Positions 9,748 to 18,557 of a DNA stretch of 64,000 nt are shown here, in pieces. The stretch is from Methylomonas sp. UP202 (GTDB taxonomy: Bacteria; Pseudomonadota; Gammaproteobacteria; Methylococcales; Methylomonadaceae). Position 1 is the first letter of the stretch. Every line of letters begins with the position of its first letter. Position numbers and translations under genes: made by a program. Location of the stretch: the NCBI RefSeq assembly GCF_029910655.1, contig NZ_CP123897.1:744001-808000 (forward strand), read 5' to 3'. Below the pieces are notes generated by a model. The model saw only the letters and a list, made by a program, of their open reading frames with translations, was not told where the DNA came from and did no database searches.

Positions 9748-10841
9748 AAAAACTGAGATTGTTGTATTTGCCGGTAGAGTCAGTTGAAGGGGACCAACGA
9801 GCTAGACGAAAAATTTTCGCCGACATGCTTTCGGAAGGCCGCTTGGAAGCGCTGGAAATCTTTTCGTATCGAATTTTCGGACGTGAACACGGCTGGGATG
9901 CCATGGCGGAAAAAGTCTACGAAATTGCAAAAGATTTCGGTGCGGATGCCATCTATTGGCATGGACTCTGGACTGGACATTTAAACGAGAAAATCATGGC
10001 AAGGATCAGGGATTTGCCCAGCAAGCCGGCGATCTGTAACGAAAATGGCGATCCGTTCGGCAACTTTTGGATAGTGCCGTATCCAAAGTGTTTATTGTCT
10101 TTAATTAAATATACCGATGTTTGTTTCAACTCAGGACTGGGGCGCGTAGCGGAATATTTGAAGAGGCGTGGCGCGAGGCATGTTTATTTATTGCCGCACG
10201 GATACGATGAGGTATCATTTGGCGAGCCTATAAAAACCGAAAGGGATTATCAGAACGACTTGGTGATGATCGCCAATCAATGGACATCTCGTCGGCCCTT
10301 TGCGTCCGCGCCCGGCGCTAAAGAAAGGCCTAAGTTAATTGCTGCGCTACAAGAAGAATTCGGAGATAAATTTGCGCTGTATGGAAAAGGCTGGGACAAC
10401 TTCCAGTGTGCCAGAGGGCCTATCGACTTTTTTAAACAGGTCGAGGCATATAACGCATCCAAAGTCGCAATCGGTATTCCGCAATTTAGCGACATCGAAT
10501 ATTACGACTCCAATCGTCCGTTCAACACCATTGCAATGGGCATACCCTATGTATCCGGTTATTCGCCGAAATTTGATGAAATCTTGAAGGACGGGGTACA
10601 TTGCCATTATTTCAAAACCCCCAATCAAGCCGTCGATAAGGTTAAATGGTTGCTTAGCATGCCTGAACAGCAAAGACTGGAGATGGCGTTAAGCGCCGCC
10701 GAATATGTAAGGAAGCATCACACGCAACGTAGCAGAATGGAGATATTAATATCTGCACTAGAAAAAGTTTGGGGGTTTAAGCATGAGGGTGGGGAATTTC
10801 CAAGGCAGAATTTAAGCTTTCTTGTGCGGGAAAAATTATAA
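9744..10841 (+). CDS. Glycosyltransferase, CgeB-like GT-B fold
   Basis: 365-residue protein without membrane segments. The N-terminal half has the DUF3880/CgeB-like pattern (DAIYWHGLWTGHLNEKIM, KPAICNENGDPFGNFW). The C-terminal half resembles a glycosyltransferase 1_2 domain with FALYGKGWDNF, FKQVEAYNASKVAIGIPQ and the sugar-nucleotide end motif SNRPFNTIAMGIPYVSGYS (N-R-x-F-x-x-x-A-x-G). The start ATG overlaps the flippase stop. Probably adds one sugar to the lipid-linked repeat unit at the cytoplasmic face. Donor and acceptor are not predictable. Confidence 0.8.
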   Translation: MKKLRLLYLPVESVEGDQRARRKIFADMLSEGRLEALEIFSYRIFGREHGWDAMAEKVYEIAKDFGADAIYWHGLWTGHLNEKIMARIRDLPSKPAICNENGDPFGNFWIVPYPKCLLSLIKYTDVCFNSGLGRVAEYLKRRGARHVYLLPHGYDEVSFGEPIKTERDYQNDLVMIANQWTSRRPFASAPGAKERPKLIAALQEEFGDKFALYGKGWDNFQCARGPIDFFKQVEAYNASKVAIGIPQFSDIEYYDSNRPFNTIAMGIPYVSGYSPKFDEILKDGVHCHYFKTPNQAVDKVKWLLSMPEQQRLEMALSAAEYVRKHHTQRSRMEILISALEKVWGFKHEGGEFPRQNLSFLVREKL

Positions 10842-10863
10842 AATAAATTTTTAGGTGTAAAAC

Positions 10864-12117
10864 TTGTCGAAGATACTTTTTGTGCATCATACAGGTGCAA
10901 ATGGCGGAGCTACCATGAGTCTCTATTATCTTCTGGAGTACGTCAGAAAAGAACATGATGTCGTGGTGTATTTTATTTCGAATGGGCCTGCTGTAGAGTT
11001 TTACCGGGATGCTGGTATCAGCTGTATTGTTGATACCAGATTGGGTAAGCTCCCGCATTGCACCATAGAACATCAATCGCTAAATCCATTTTCGGCGAAG
11101 TTCTATCATGACCTTAAAATGTACGCGCGGCATTACCTAAAACTGCTTCCAACTTATTCTGCAATGCGTCAGATATTAGCCATGGAAAAGCCCGATATTG
11201 TACATTTGAATTCTACGGTTTTGGTTGCGGAAGGAATGGCAGTCAAGTCGATGAAGATACCTTTGGTTTGGCACTTGCGAGACTTTCTTGAATATGGATG
11301 TTTTCGGTTTCGCCACAGTTTTATTAGGAAGGTTATTTCAAATTGTTCTGATGTGACAATTGCATTGTGCGAATCTGAGTTAAAACGCGTCATTCCAGTA
11401 AGACACGGCGTGATAGTTCCTAATTTTGTTAATTTTGAAAAATTCGATCGTTTAAAAGTCAAGCCGGTAAATTTGCGGCGGTTGCTAGGTGTTTCTGAGT
11501 GCACCAAAATCATCGCAATATTGGGTTGGCATACGCCCGCTAAAGGTGCTATGACTCTGCTTAAAGCTTTTTCCAAAATCGCCAGTGAGTTTCCGGATGT
11601 GGTTTTGGTGCTTTTCGGAGAGGGGGCGATAGAGCCTAAATCTAGCGGAGTTAAAGCTTTTTTGCGTATTTTGACCGGTAAAAAAAGTCTGCGTATGGAA
11701 TTGCAAAGTGTCATTGATAAGTACGATTTAAGTAATAGAGTTTTTTTTCCTGGGGTCATTTTTGATATCGCAGGTTACATTGCCGAAGTGGATATCGTCG
11801 CGGCACCGTTCACTGAGCCGCACTTCGCTAGACCAATTCTGGAAGCTGGTGCCATGAAGACCTTGGTGGTTGCTAGCGATATCGATGGGACTCGAGAGAT
11901 GGTATTAAATGGGTCAGCAGGCTATTTGGCAAGGCCGAATGATGTAGAGCATTGGGCGGCAGTATTGTCAAGGGCGCTTTCTGATGACAATACTGCAAAG
12001 GTGTCAGCGATGTTAGAGAATACCAAGTGTACCTATAATGCCGATGTTAATGCGCAGACAACTATAGCGCAATATAGCTGGATACTGGAGCGAAATAATG
12101 ACGGAACCCGAATATAA
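10864..12117 (+). CDS. Glycosyltransferase family 4 protein
   Basis: 417-residue GT-B protein starting at TTG 10864 (LSKILFVHHTGANGGATMSL), where the glycine-rich N-terminal loop HTGANGGAT is characteristic of GT4. The second domain has AILGWHTPAKGAMTLLKAF, VVLVLFGEG, the helix before VFFPGVIFDIAGYIAEVDI and a catalytic EX7E-like segment EPHFARPILEAGAMKTLVVA. It is followed by SDIDGTREMVLNGSAGYLA, a normal GT4 end. It overlaps the following O-antigen ligase/polymerase gene by 20 bases, so the two are one transcriptional unit. Confidence 0.88.
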   Translation: MSKILFVHHTGANGGATMSLYYLLEYVRKEHDVVVYFISNGPAVEFYRDAGISCIVDTRLGKLPHCTIEHQSLNPFSAKFYHDLKMYARHYLKLLPTYSAMRQILAMEKPDIVHLNSTVLVAEGMAVKSMKIPLVWHLRDFLEYGCFRFRHSFIRKVISNCSDVTIALCESELKRVIPVRHGVIVPNFVNFEKFDRLKVKPVNLRRLLGVSECTKIIAILGWHTPAKGAMTLLKAFSKIASEFPDVVLVLFGEGAIEPKSSGVKAFLRILTGKKSLRMELQSVIDKYDLSNRVFFPGVIFDIAGYIAEVDIVAAPFTEPHFARPILEAGAMKTLVVASDIDGTREMVLNGSAGYLARPNDVEHWAAVLSRALSDDNTAKVSAMLENTKCTYNADVNAQTTIAQYSWILERNNDGTRI

Positions 12118-13321
12118 ATTTAAAAAGCTAACGGCTTTTATATTTTGTTGCTATTTGGTTTGGGCGTTTTTTGGGATTGATTTGACGATCAATGGCAGCG
12201 GCGCGGAAAGATTGCCGTTGCATCGTGTTTTTTTGTTGATCACAGCGTTTGTTTTTTTATGCAATTTCCGAGTTGGGTGGGAGGTTTTTCTTCGTAATAA
12301 ACTCTTGGTGGTTTTGATTGTTTATGTGCTGCTAAGTGCGCTTTGGTCCGGTGATCCTAAAGAGGTAGCGAAGATTTTTGTATTTCTAATGCTTGGGTTT
12401 TTTATATCCATAGTGATGGCAATAGCCTATCGCGATGACTTTAAAAGCCTTATTAGGCTGTTGTTTTGGCTTTCCTTCTTGATGATAGGGTCTAGTATTG
12501 TTGTTGCTTTGTTTTTTCCGAAATACGGTGTGAATGCTAGTTCATTTCAAAAGACTAGGTGGATAGGGATTACGGATCACCCCAACAGATTGGGTGAAAT
12601 TGTTCTTATTGCTGTTTGGGCTAGTGTAAATCTGTTTTTTCTTACGAAATTTAAGATTGAAAAGGTGCTTTCTATATTGTTATTAATCGCATCGGCTATA
12701 ACTGTAGTCAAAGCTGATAGTATGACGAGTATTGTTGCATCGCTATTCATTATTGGACATTTGGTGTATATAAAGCTAATTACTAAGAGATCAATGCCTT
12801 TCAAAATAATTTTGTTTGGACTTGCAATTTTTCTAATTGCAATTTTAACTACTTTTTACATGAGTTCCAATGAAATAGTGAACAACTCATTAGCTTCTAC
12901 AGGTAGGGACTCGACATTAACAGGGCGTTCTACCCTCTGGGAGAAGGGATTGAAATCATTTGCTGAGCATCCTCTAACAGGAGAAGGTTTTGATGACCTA
13001 GAACATTTGACGCTGAAGTATCATATCCGTATGTCGCACTTGCATAATGGTTATATTGAGATTCTGGTTAAAGGTGGGTTTATTGCTGCGCTCTTGCTGG
13101 TGTTGATGTTGGTATCCAAGGTAAAAGATCAAGTTGTGATTAGCAAATATGATGAAAGCTTCTACGCTATTATAGCGACGGGTACATTTGGAGTATTGGT
13201 CCATAACTTGGCTGAGTCGTCTCTTTTAAGAGGAATGAATGGGTTGAATTTATTTTTGATGTTGATGCTGGCTTCAACGTCGGTCAAGCTTCACGATGTT
13301 AAAAAGTATCCTGTGGTGTGA
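12098..13321 (+). CDS. O-antigen ligase/polymerase family membrane protein (Wzy-like)
   Basis: 407-residue protein with about 10-12 membrane helices. A large extracytoplasmic loop (about residues 265-315) holds STLTGRSTLWEKGLKSFAEHP and a downstream HLHNGYIEILVKGG: the G-R-x-x-L-W and H-x-x-H-N-x-Y-x-E patterns of the Wzy_C/O-antigen ligase family. Such proteins polymerise lipid-linked repeat units in the periplasm or ligate glycans to a carrier; in this locus polymerase is the likelier job. ATG 12098 has a TGGAG ribosome-binding site 7 bases upstream. The gene is markedly AT-rich. Confidence 0.85.
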   Translation: MTEPEYKFKKLTAFIFCCYLVWAFFGIDLTINGSGAERLPLHRVFLLITAFVFLCNFRVGWEVFLRNKLLVVLIVYVLLSALWSGDPKEVAKIFVFLMLGFFISIVMAIAYRDDFKSLIRLLFWLSFLMIGSSIVVALFFPKYGVNASSFQKTRWIGITDHPNRLGEIVLIAVWASVNLFFLTKFKIEKVLSILLLIASAITVVKADSMTSIVASLFIIGHLVYIKLITKRSMPFKIILFGLAIFLIAILTTFYMSSNEIVNNSLASTGRDSTLTGRSTLWEKGLKSFAEHPLTGEGFDDLEHLTLKYHIRMSHLHNGYIEILVKGGFIAALLLVLMLVSKVKDQVVISKYDESFYAIIATGTFGVLVHNLAESSLLRGMNGLNLFLMLMLASTSVKLHDVKKYPVV

Positions 13322-13355
13322 TAAATAATTTTGAGTTTATATTTGGATAATTTAT

Positions 13356-14231
13356 ATGGCTATATGGATATGTATTCCGGTTTTTAATCGCGTTCAGTTT
13401 ACTGTAAATTGCTTGAAGTCAATATGTGCACAAGATTATAGGGATTTTCATGTTGTTGTTTGCGACCATGGCTCTACGGACGGGACTAGTTTGCTTATTA
13501 GAAGTAAGTTTCCCGATATTATCATTTTAAATGCTGATAGCAGTCTGTGGTGGACTGGCGCAATTAACCGGTGTGTTGAGTTCGTGTTAAATCAGGCAGA
13601 TGATAGTGATTTTATTCTTACATTAAATAATGATACAGAACTGCCAGTTGACTATCTTGTTGAAATGACTGCGCAAGCTTCGAAATATCCACACGCTGTA
13701 TTAACTTCCGTAATTCATGATATTGTTTCCGGAAATAGGGTAAGAGAAGGGTTTCGGCAAAGTTGGTGGGGCGCTAAGGATCGATCTGTTCGGTTTTCTG
13801 AACATCATGTTCCGGGCGACGACAATGCGATGGAGGTTGATCTGGTTTCCGGGAGAGGGACTTTGATTCCGGTACAGGTGTTTCGCCAAGTTGGTTTATA
13901 TGACGAGGTTCATTTGCCGCATTATGCTGCAGATTATGATTTTGGGCATAAAGCTCGTAGAGCAGGCTACCCGGCATATATCTTTCAAAGCTGCAAAGTA
14001 TTTTCGTATGTCGATGCTACGGGTATGACAGCGGTGCGAGATCAATTTTCTTTTAAGAAATTAGTAAATTTTTTGTCCAATATTAAGTCGCCAGCGAATT
14101 TACGCGCGCGGTGGTGGTATGGTTGGAATAATTGCCCTAGGTATATTTTTCCATTTTATATTGTAATTGATTTGGCTAGGGTGTTGGTTGGCTACTTTAG
14201 GTACTTTATACGCGGTCAATCAGTTGCTTAG
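13356..14231 (+). CDS. Glycosyltransferase family 2 protein
   Basis: 291-residue GT-A enzyme. The N-terminus WICIPVFNRVQFTVNCLKSI is the classic GT2 start, followed by VVCDHGSTDGTS, the segment SSLWWTGAINRC seen in rhamnosyltransferase-like GT2 proteins, and the metal-binding stretch LTLNNDTELP (DXD equivalent NDTE). The C-terminus has a hydrophobic stretch (YIFPFYIVIDLARVLVGYFRYF) that could anchor it to the membrane. It lies 34 bases after the polymerase gene and 8 bases before the acetyltransferase. Confidence 0.88.
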   Translation: MAIWICIPVFNRVQFTVNCLKSICAQDYRDFHVVVCDHGSTDGTSLLIRSKFPDIIILNADSSLWWTGAINRCVEFVLNQADDSDFILTLNNDTELPVDYLVEMTAQASKYPHAVLTSVIHDIVSGNRVREGFRQSWWGAKDRSVRFSEHHVPGDDNAMEVDLVSGRGTLIPVQVFRQVGLYDEVHLPHYAADYDFGHKARRAGYPAYIFQSCKVFSYVDATGMTAVRDQFSFKKLVNFLSNIKSPANLRARWWYGWNNCPRYIFPFYIVIDLARVLVGYFRYFIRGQSVA

Positions 14232-14239
14232 CGCGCGGC

Positions 14240-14911
14240 GTGAGTTTAACTATATTTATTTTTGAAAATAAAATTTCCGCAGGCTCAACAAAGATGTTTA
14301 ATAATTTATTAGCTGCTGGGCGTCGCATACAAACACAGTTAAAGTTAATGCGCTCAACGTCGATTACTCGGGTTGGAAGAGACTTACATATCGGCGCGCG
14401 CGGTCGTTTTTGGGCGCCGAATGAAATTACCATCGGCAATGGTGTGTATGTCGGTAAGGATGTGTTGGTGGAAACCAATGCGGATATTGGCGACTATGTT
14501 TTAATTGCGAATCGGGTTGCGTTGGTGGGGCGGCGGGATCACGACTTTCGATGTGTTGGTATTCCGGTTCGGTTTTCTCCGTGGATAGACAGCAAATCGT
14601 CACCGAATCCTTATCGAAACGACAAAGTGGTGATCGGTGCCGATGTTTGGATTGGCTATGGTGCCATCATTCTGTCCGGCGTCACGGTTTCTCGCGGTGC
14701 GATTGTCGCGGCCGGGGCGGTGGTAACGAAAGACGTGGGGCCTTATGAGATCGTTGCAGGTAACCCAGCTCAGAAGGTGGGCATGCGCTTTAAGGATCAG
14801 GAAACCATTGATTCGCACGAAGCATCCATCAATTCCGGACGTTTCGTCTCGTCGGAAAGAGGTTACGAGCATTGGGTTATCGAACCAGGTAAAAATTCAA
14901 TACTTGATTAG
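14240..14911 (+). CDS. Left-handed beta-helix (hexapeptide) acyltransferase
   Basis: 223 residues from GTG 14240; ATG 14294 (MFNNLLAAGRRIQ) is an alternative start, and no strong ribosome-binding site settles it. Imperfect hexapeptide repeats run from GARGRFWAPNEITIGNGVYV through VLVETNADIGDYVLIAN, then VVIGADVWIGYGAIILSGVTV and GAIVAAGAVVTKDVGPYEIV. The family end AGNPAQKVGMRF follows. It resembles WbbJ/maltose O-acetyltransferase enzymes and probably O-acetylates a sugar of the repeat unit using acetyl-CoA. Confidence 0.85.
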   Translation: MSLTIFIFENKISAGSTKMFNNLLAAGRRIQTQLKLMRSTSITRVGRDLHIGARGRFWAPNEITIGNGVYVGKDVLVETNADIGDYVLIANRVALVGRRDHDFRCVGIPVRFSPWIDSKSSPNPYRNDKVVIGADVWIGYGAIILSGVTVSRGAIVAAGAVVTKDVGPYEIVAGNPAQKVGMRFKDQETIDSHEASINSGRFVSSERGYEHWVIEPGKNSILD

Positions 14912-14926
14912 TCGATTGGATAGGAC

Positions 14927-16069
14927 ATGAAAAAAGTCGTCATTTTGCAACATCGGTTGTTGCATTATCGCTTGGGATTATTCGAAGGCTTGCGTTCGGC
15001 CAGCGCCGCTCGAGGCATTGATTTGCATTTGGTTCACGGACAGCCAACCAAGCGGGAGGAAAAGAAACGCGATGTCGGCACTTTGTCTTGGGCCAGCGTC
15101 GTCGTTAATCGTTACGTGTCTATCGGGGGCAAGGATATTCTTTGGCAGCCCTATCCGGAGGAGCATCGCGATGCGGAACTTGTGGTGGTGATGCAGGAAA
15201 ATCGTTTGGTGTCCAATTATCCCTGGTTGCTGTTGCGTGGGTTTCATAAAAAGAAGTTAGCCTATTGGGGGCATGGACGTAACTTTCAGACTACGAAACC
15301 GAGCGGTTTGCGGGAAAGATGGAAGCAGTACATGGTCGATAGCGTCGATTGGTGGTTTGCTTACACTGATATGACCAGGGATATTTTAATCGCGGACGGT
15401 TATCCCGCCGAACGCATCACCGTGTTGGACAATGCGATTGACAACGAACGATTCGAAGCCGATTTGGCGACGATATCGGATGACAGATTGCGGGAAGTTC
15501 GTGCCGAGTTGAGTATCGGCGATACCACTCGGGTAGGATTGTATTGTGGATCGCTTTATCCGGATAAGCGGTTGGACTATCTGGTTGCCGCGGCCGACCG
15601 GATTCGCGAGTCGGCTCCGGATTTTCAGGTGGTGATTATTGGCGACGGGCCCAGCGCGGCGGATATTCAGGCGGCGGCGGAAAGTCGCCCATGGCTGCAT
15701 TGGCGGGGCGTTCGAAAAGGGGTAGAAAAAGCCGCCTATTATCGCCTGGCCGACGTAATATTGAATCCCGGTCTGGTTGGCTTGCACGTATTGGATGCGT
15801 TTTGTGCCGGTTTGCCGATGGTAACAACGTCCGACGCGCGACATAGTCCCGAGATCGCTTATTTGAAGGACGGTGAGAACGGATTGGTTGTTAACGGCGC
15901 TTCGGATGCCTACGCCGACGCCATTGTGACACTACTTGGGGATTCCGAAGCCTACCAGCGGATACGCGCCAATGCGTTGGCCGCCGCGCGTCGTTATACG
16001 TTGACGAATATGATCGATCATTTCGTTGACGGCATGGAGCGGTGTTTGGCGATGGAGCGTAAAAAATAG
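14927..16069 (+). CDS. Glycosyltransferase family 4 protein
   Basis: 380-residue GT-B protein starting MKKVVILQHRLLHYRLGLFE. The C-terminal donor domain is clear: RVGLYCGSLYPDKRLDYLV, FQVVIIGDGPSAADIQ, WRGVRKGVEKAAYYRLADV, then NPGLVGLHVLDAFCAGLPMV and HSPEIAYLKDGENGLVV, which together form the catalytic EX7E region in a degenerate form. Base composition shifts back to the GC-richer level of the core genome from about here, so the AT-rich inserted block seems to end just before this gene. Confidence 0.88.
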   Translation: MKKVVILQHRLLHYRLGLFEGLRSASAARGIDLHLVHGQPTKREEKKRDVGTLSWASVVVNRYVSIGGKDILWQPYPEEHRDAELVVVMQENRLVSNYPWLLLRGFHKKKLAYWGHGRNFQTTKPSGLRERWKQYMVDSVDWWFAYTDMTRDILIADGYPAERITVLDNAIDNERFEADLATISDDRLREVRAELSIGDTTRVGLYCGSLYPDKRLDYLVAAADRIRESAPDFQVVIIGDGPSAADIQAAAESRPWLHWRGVRKGVEKAAYYRLADVILNPGLVGLHVLDAFCAGLPMVTTSDARHSPEIAYLKDGENGLVVNGASDAYADAIVTLLGDSEAYQRIRANALAAARRYTLTNMIDHFVDGMERCLAMERKK

Positions 16070-16343
16070 GGCAAGTTTTGCCCATAGGGTTTTGCTGGCT
16101 TCTGAGAGCGCCCAACGGAAAACTGTTTTTAAGGCAATTGTCCTGGGTTTGGCAATCGTATAATAAGGCACATTGCCGAGAACTAGTTTTCTGTGGCAGA
16201 CCTTATGCCGAATTGGGAAAGTTCGGTCTTACAGGGATAAAAACTCTTCCTCGTGGCTGTTCTTTGGGGTCATCGGACATAAGAGTAGAAACCGTGTTAA
16301 TCGTGCTAGCGGTTACTCAATTATTTATTCAGAGGATTTTGTC

Positions 16344-17114
16344 GTGACAACCTTTACAGACAGGTTGATGGGGATGCCCGTTTACACCGGGCCCCACGCA
16401 GACGTTTTGGCCGAAATGGCTAGGGCGATTTCAGCGGGCGAAACCGGCCGATACATCTCGATCACCAATACCGAATCGATGTATCACGCCTTGCGCCGCC
16501 CGGATCATTTAAAATTCATTCAAAACGCTAACTTTTCATTGTGCGACGGCGTGGGCGTCATCGCGGCCGGTTATTTTTGGGGCTTGAAAATCAACCGTTA
16601 TAATGGCCCGATCTTGCAATTGGATTGCAGCGAGTACGGTCAGTCCAGAGGATGGCGGCATTTTTATTACGGCGGTAAGGAAGGCGTCGCGGATTTAATG
16701 GCGGAGAAATTGAAAGAACAATTTCCGCAAATGCAGGTGGTCGGTACCTATTGCCCGCCGTTTAGGGAGCTGACCGCCGAAGAGGACGAGGAAGTCGTTC
16801 GCATGATCAACGAGACCAAGCCCGATATCGTTTGGGTCGGCTTGGGTCTAGTAAAGCAGGAAGCCTGGATCGCCAAGCATTTGCACCGGGTTCGCGCACC
16901 TTGGATGGTTGGGGTCGGCGCAGCCTTCGATTACCATTCCGGCGCGGTGCCGTGGGCGCCGGAATGGATACGCGCGCTGGGATTGGAGTGGGTATTCAGG
17001 CTGATCATTCAGCCCAAATTAAGGGCTAAACGTTATTGGTGGTCGTTTATATTCGTCGCCGAGGCCGCCGCGGCTGGTTTAATGCGGCGGTTTCAGCGAG
17101 CAAAAGTTAATTGA
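16344..17114 (+). CDS. WecG/TagA/CpsF family glycosyltransferase
   Basis: 256 residues from GTG 16344, chosen over longer open-frame starts because AGAGGA lies 7 bases upstream. The family core is visible: RYISITNTESMYHALRRPDH, FSLCDGVGVIAAGYFWGLK, HFYYGGKEGVADLMAEKL, VVGTYCPPFREL, KPDIVWVGLGLVKQEAWIA, then MVGVGAAFDYHSGAVPWAPEW and GLEWVFRLIIQPKLRAKRYW. TagA/WecG enzymes transfer ManNAc/ManNAcA-type sugars onto lipid-linked acceptors. The last four bases overlap an in-frame TTG of the next reading frame, so it is likely co-transcribed with the dehydrogenase gene. Confidence 0.92.
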   Translation: MTTFTDRLMGMPVYTGPHADVLAEMARAISAGETGRYISITNTESMYHALRRPDHLKFIQNANFSLCDGVGVIAAGYFWGLKINRYNGPILQLDCSEYGQSRGWRHFYYGGKEGVADLMAEKLKEQFPQMQVVGTYCPPFRELTAEEDEEVVRMINETKPDIVWVGLGLVKQEAWIAKHLHRVRAPWMVGVGAAFDYHSGAVPWAPEWIRALGLEWVFRLIIQPKLRAKRYWWSFIFVAEAAAAGLMRRFQRAKVN

Positions 17115-17128
17115 AAAGGAGTAATGCG

Positions 17129-18223
17129 GTGGTTCGTGTAGCTGTTGTAGGTTTGGGAAAAATGGGGTTGTCGCATCTGGCGATTATTAATGCACATCCC
17201 GATGTGCAGGTAACGGCGATCTGCGACGCGACTGGCTACGTCCTGGACGTGTTGAATAAATATACCGGAGTGCCGACGTTCAGCGATTACGACGTCATGT
17301 TGCGGGATGCCGAACTGGATGCGGTGGTGATTGCCACGCCGTCCAGCATGCACGGCCCGATGGTTCGCAAGGCATTGGAAAAAGGCTTGCATGTATTTTG
17401 CGAAAAACCGTTCAGTCTCAATCCGCAAGAATCCGAGGAACTGGCCGGTATCGTGGCGCAAAAAGGCTTGGTCAATCAGGTGGGCTACCATTACCGATTT
17501 GTCGGTGTGTTTCAAGAGGTCAAGCGTTTGCTGGACATGAACTTGATCGGCGATATCTCCCACGTTCTGGCCGAGGCTTACGGCCCGGTCGTGATGCGTC
17601 CCAAAGGCAGTTCGTGGCGAACTCAGCGTACCGCCGGCGGTGGTTGTCTTTACGATTATGCGGCGCACCCGCTGAATTTGCTGACTTGGTATCTCGGCAT
17701 GCCGCTCGGCGTTGGCGGCAGTGTCTTGAACAGCGTATTTTCTAAGGAGACCGATGACGAGGTCTTCGGTACCTTGTATTACCCCGGCGGTATGAATGCG
17801 CAAATCTCGGTGAACTGGAGTGACGAGTCTTACCGCAAAATGAGCACCAAATTCAGCATTTGGGGCGCCAAGGGTAGGATCATCGCGGACCGCCAGGAGT
17901 TGCAAGTTTATTTGCGAGATACCGCCACGATACCGGCCGGTTACCAACAAGGCTGGAATGTCAACAACACCACCGCATTGACGGAAGAAGTCTGGTTTTA
18001 CGTGCGCGGCGAGGAATACTCCGCGCAACTGGATTACTTCGTTAAATGTATCGCCGAAAAACGTAGCGAAAACGTCAACTCGTTTGCTAGTGCGGCGGTG
18101 ACCGATAAAGTGATCGCGATGATGATAGCGGACGCGGAAAAGGGGCCATCGGTGAAAAACGACGAAGCTTTGCCGGTTACCGCCCCTAAAAAAGGCGGGT
18201 TGTTTTCGTTCTTGAGCAATTGA
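17129..18223 (+). CDS. Gfo/Idh/MocA family NAD(P)-dependent oxidoreductase
   Basis: 364 residues from GTG 17129, supported by AAGGAG 7 bases upstream; the TTG at 17111 is less likely. The Rossmann fold starts VRVAVVGLGKMGLSHL, and the family motif EKP appears in HVFCEKPFSLNPQE. GYHYRFVGVFQEVKRL and the GGGCLYDYAAHPLNLL helix carry the usual catalytic Asp/His positions. The C-terminus has a Lys-rich tail. Enzymes of this family in polysaccharide loci oxidise or epimerise nucleotide sugars (WlbA-like); the substrate here is unknown. Confidence 0.88.
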   Translation: MVRVAVVGLGKMGLSHLAIINAHPDVQVTAICDATGYVLDVLNKYTGVPTFSDYDVMLRDAELDAVVIATPSSMHGPMVRKALEKGLHVFCEKPFSLNPQESEELAGIVAQKGLVNQVGYHYRFVGVFQEVKRLLDMNLIGDISHVLAEAYGPVVMRPKGSSWRTQRTAGGGCLYDYAAHPLNLLTWYLGMPLGVGGSVLNSVFSKETDDEVFGTLYYPGGMNAQISVNWSDESYRKMSTKFSIWGAKGRIIADRQELQVYLRDTATIPAGYQQGWNVNNTTALTEEVWFYVRGEEYSAQLDYFVKCIAEKRSENVNSFASAAVTDKVIAMMIADAEKGPSVKNDEALPVTAPKKGGLFSFLSN

Positions 18224-18557
18224 CGATAGGCTGGTTGTGATCGTTATCGCCCAGTGTTGTAGGGCCGCTTTTGCCGCGATTGGGCGGTATGCGTTAACTT
18301 AGCCGTTCGTGGTGAGCTAGTTGAACCATTAACGACTTAATCACCCGCCCTTCGGTTTTCCTCGGGACGAATGGTTAAGCCTTAACTAAACAGTATTGGG
18401 GTAGAAAAGAGGTTAGCGAACTGTGGGTTCGTTTTCCTCGTCTTAACTTTCCGCAGAGCGAGGGGGGTAATAATCAGGGAATTTGCCCGCTTTTAGCCTT
18501 TGACGAATTGCTACCCGTTTTTAACAGTTACCCCATGAAGGGGCTGGAGTAGATTAG
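18224..18557. other. Intergenic region, possible hairpin after the dehydrogenase gene
   Basis: 334 bases with no gene. A 7-base stem (CGCCCAG with TTGGGCG, around 18249-18288) could fold but has no T-run after it, so it is not a convincing terminator. The rest holds short GTTAA-rich inverted segments and presumably the promoter of the next gene. Confidence 0.3.
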
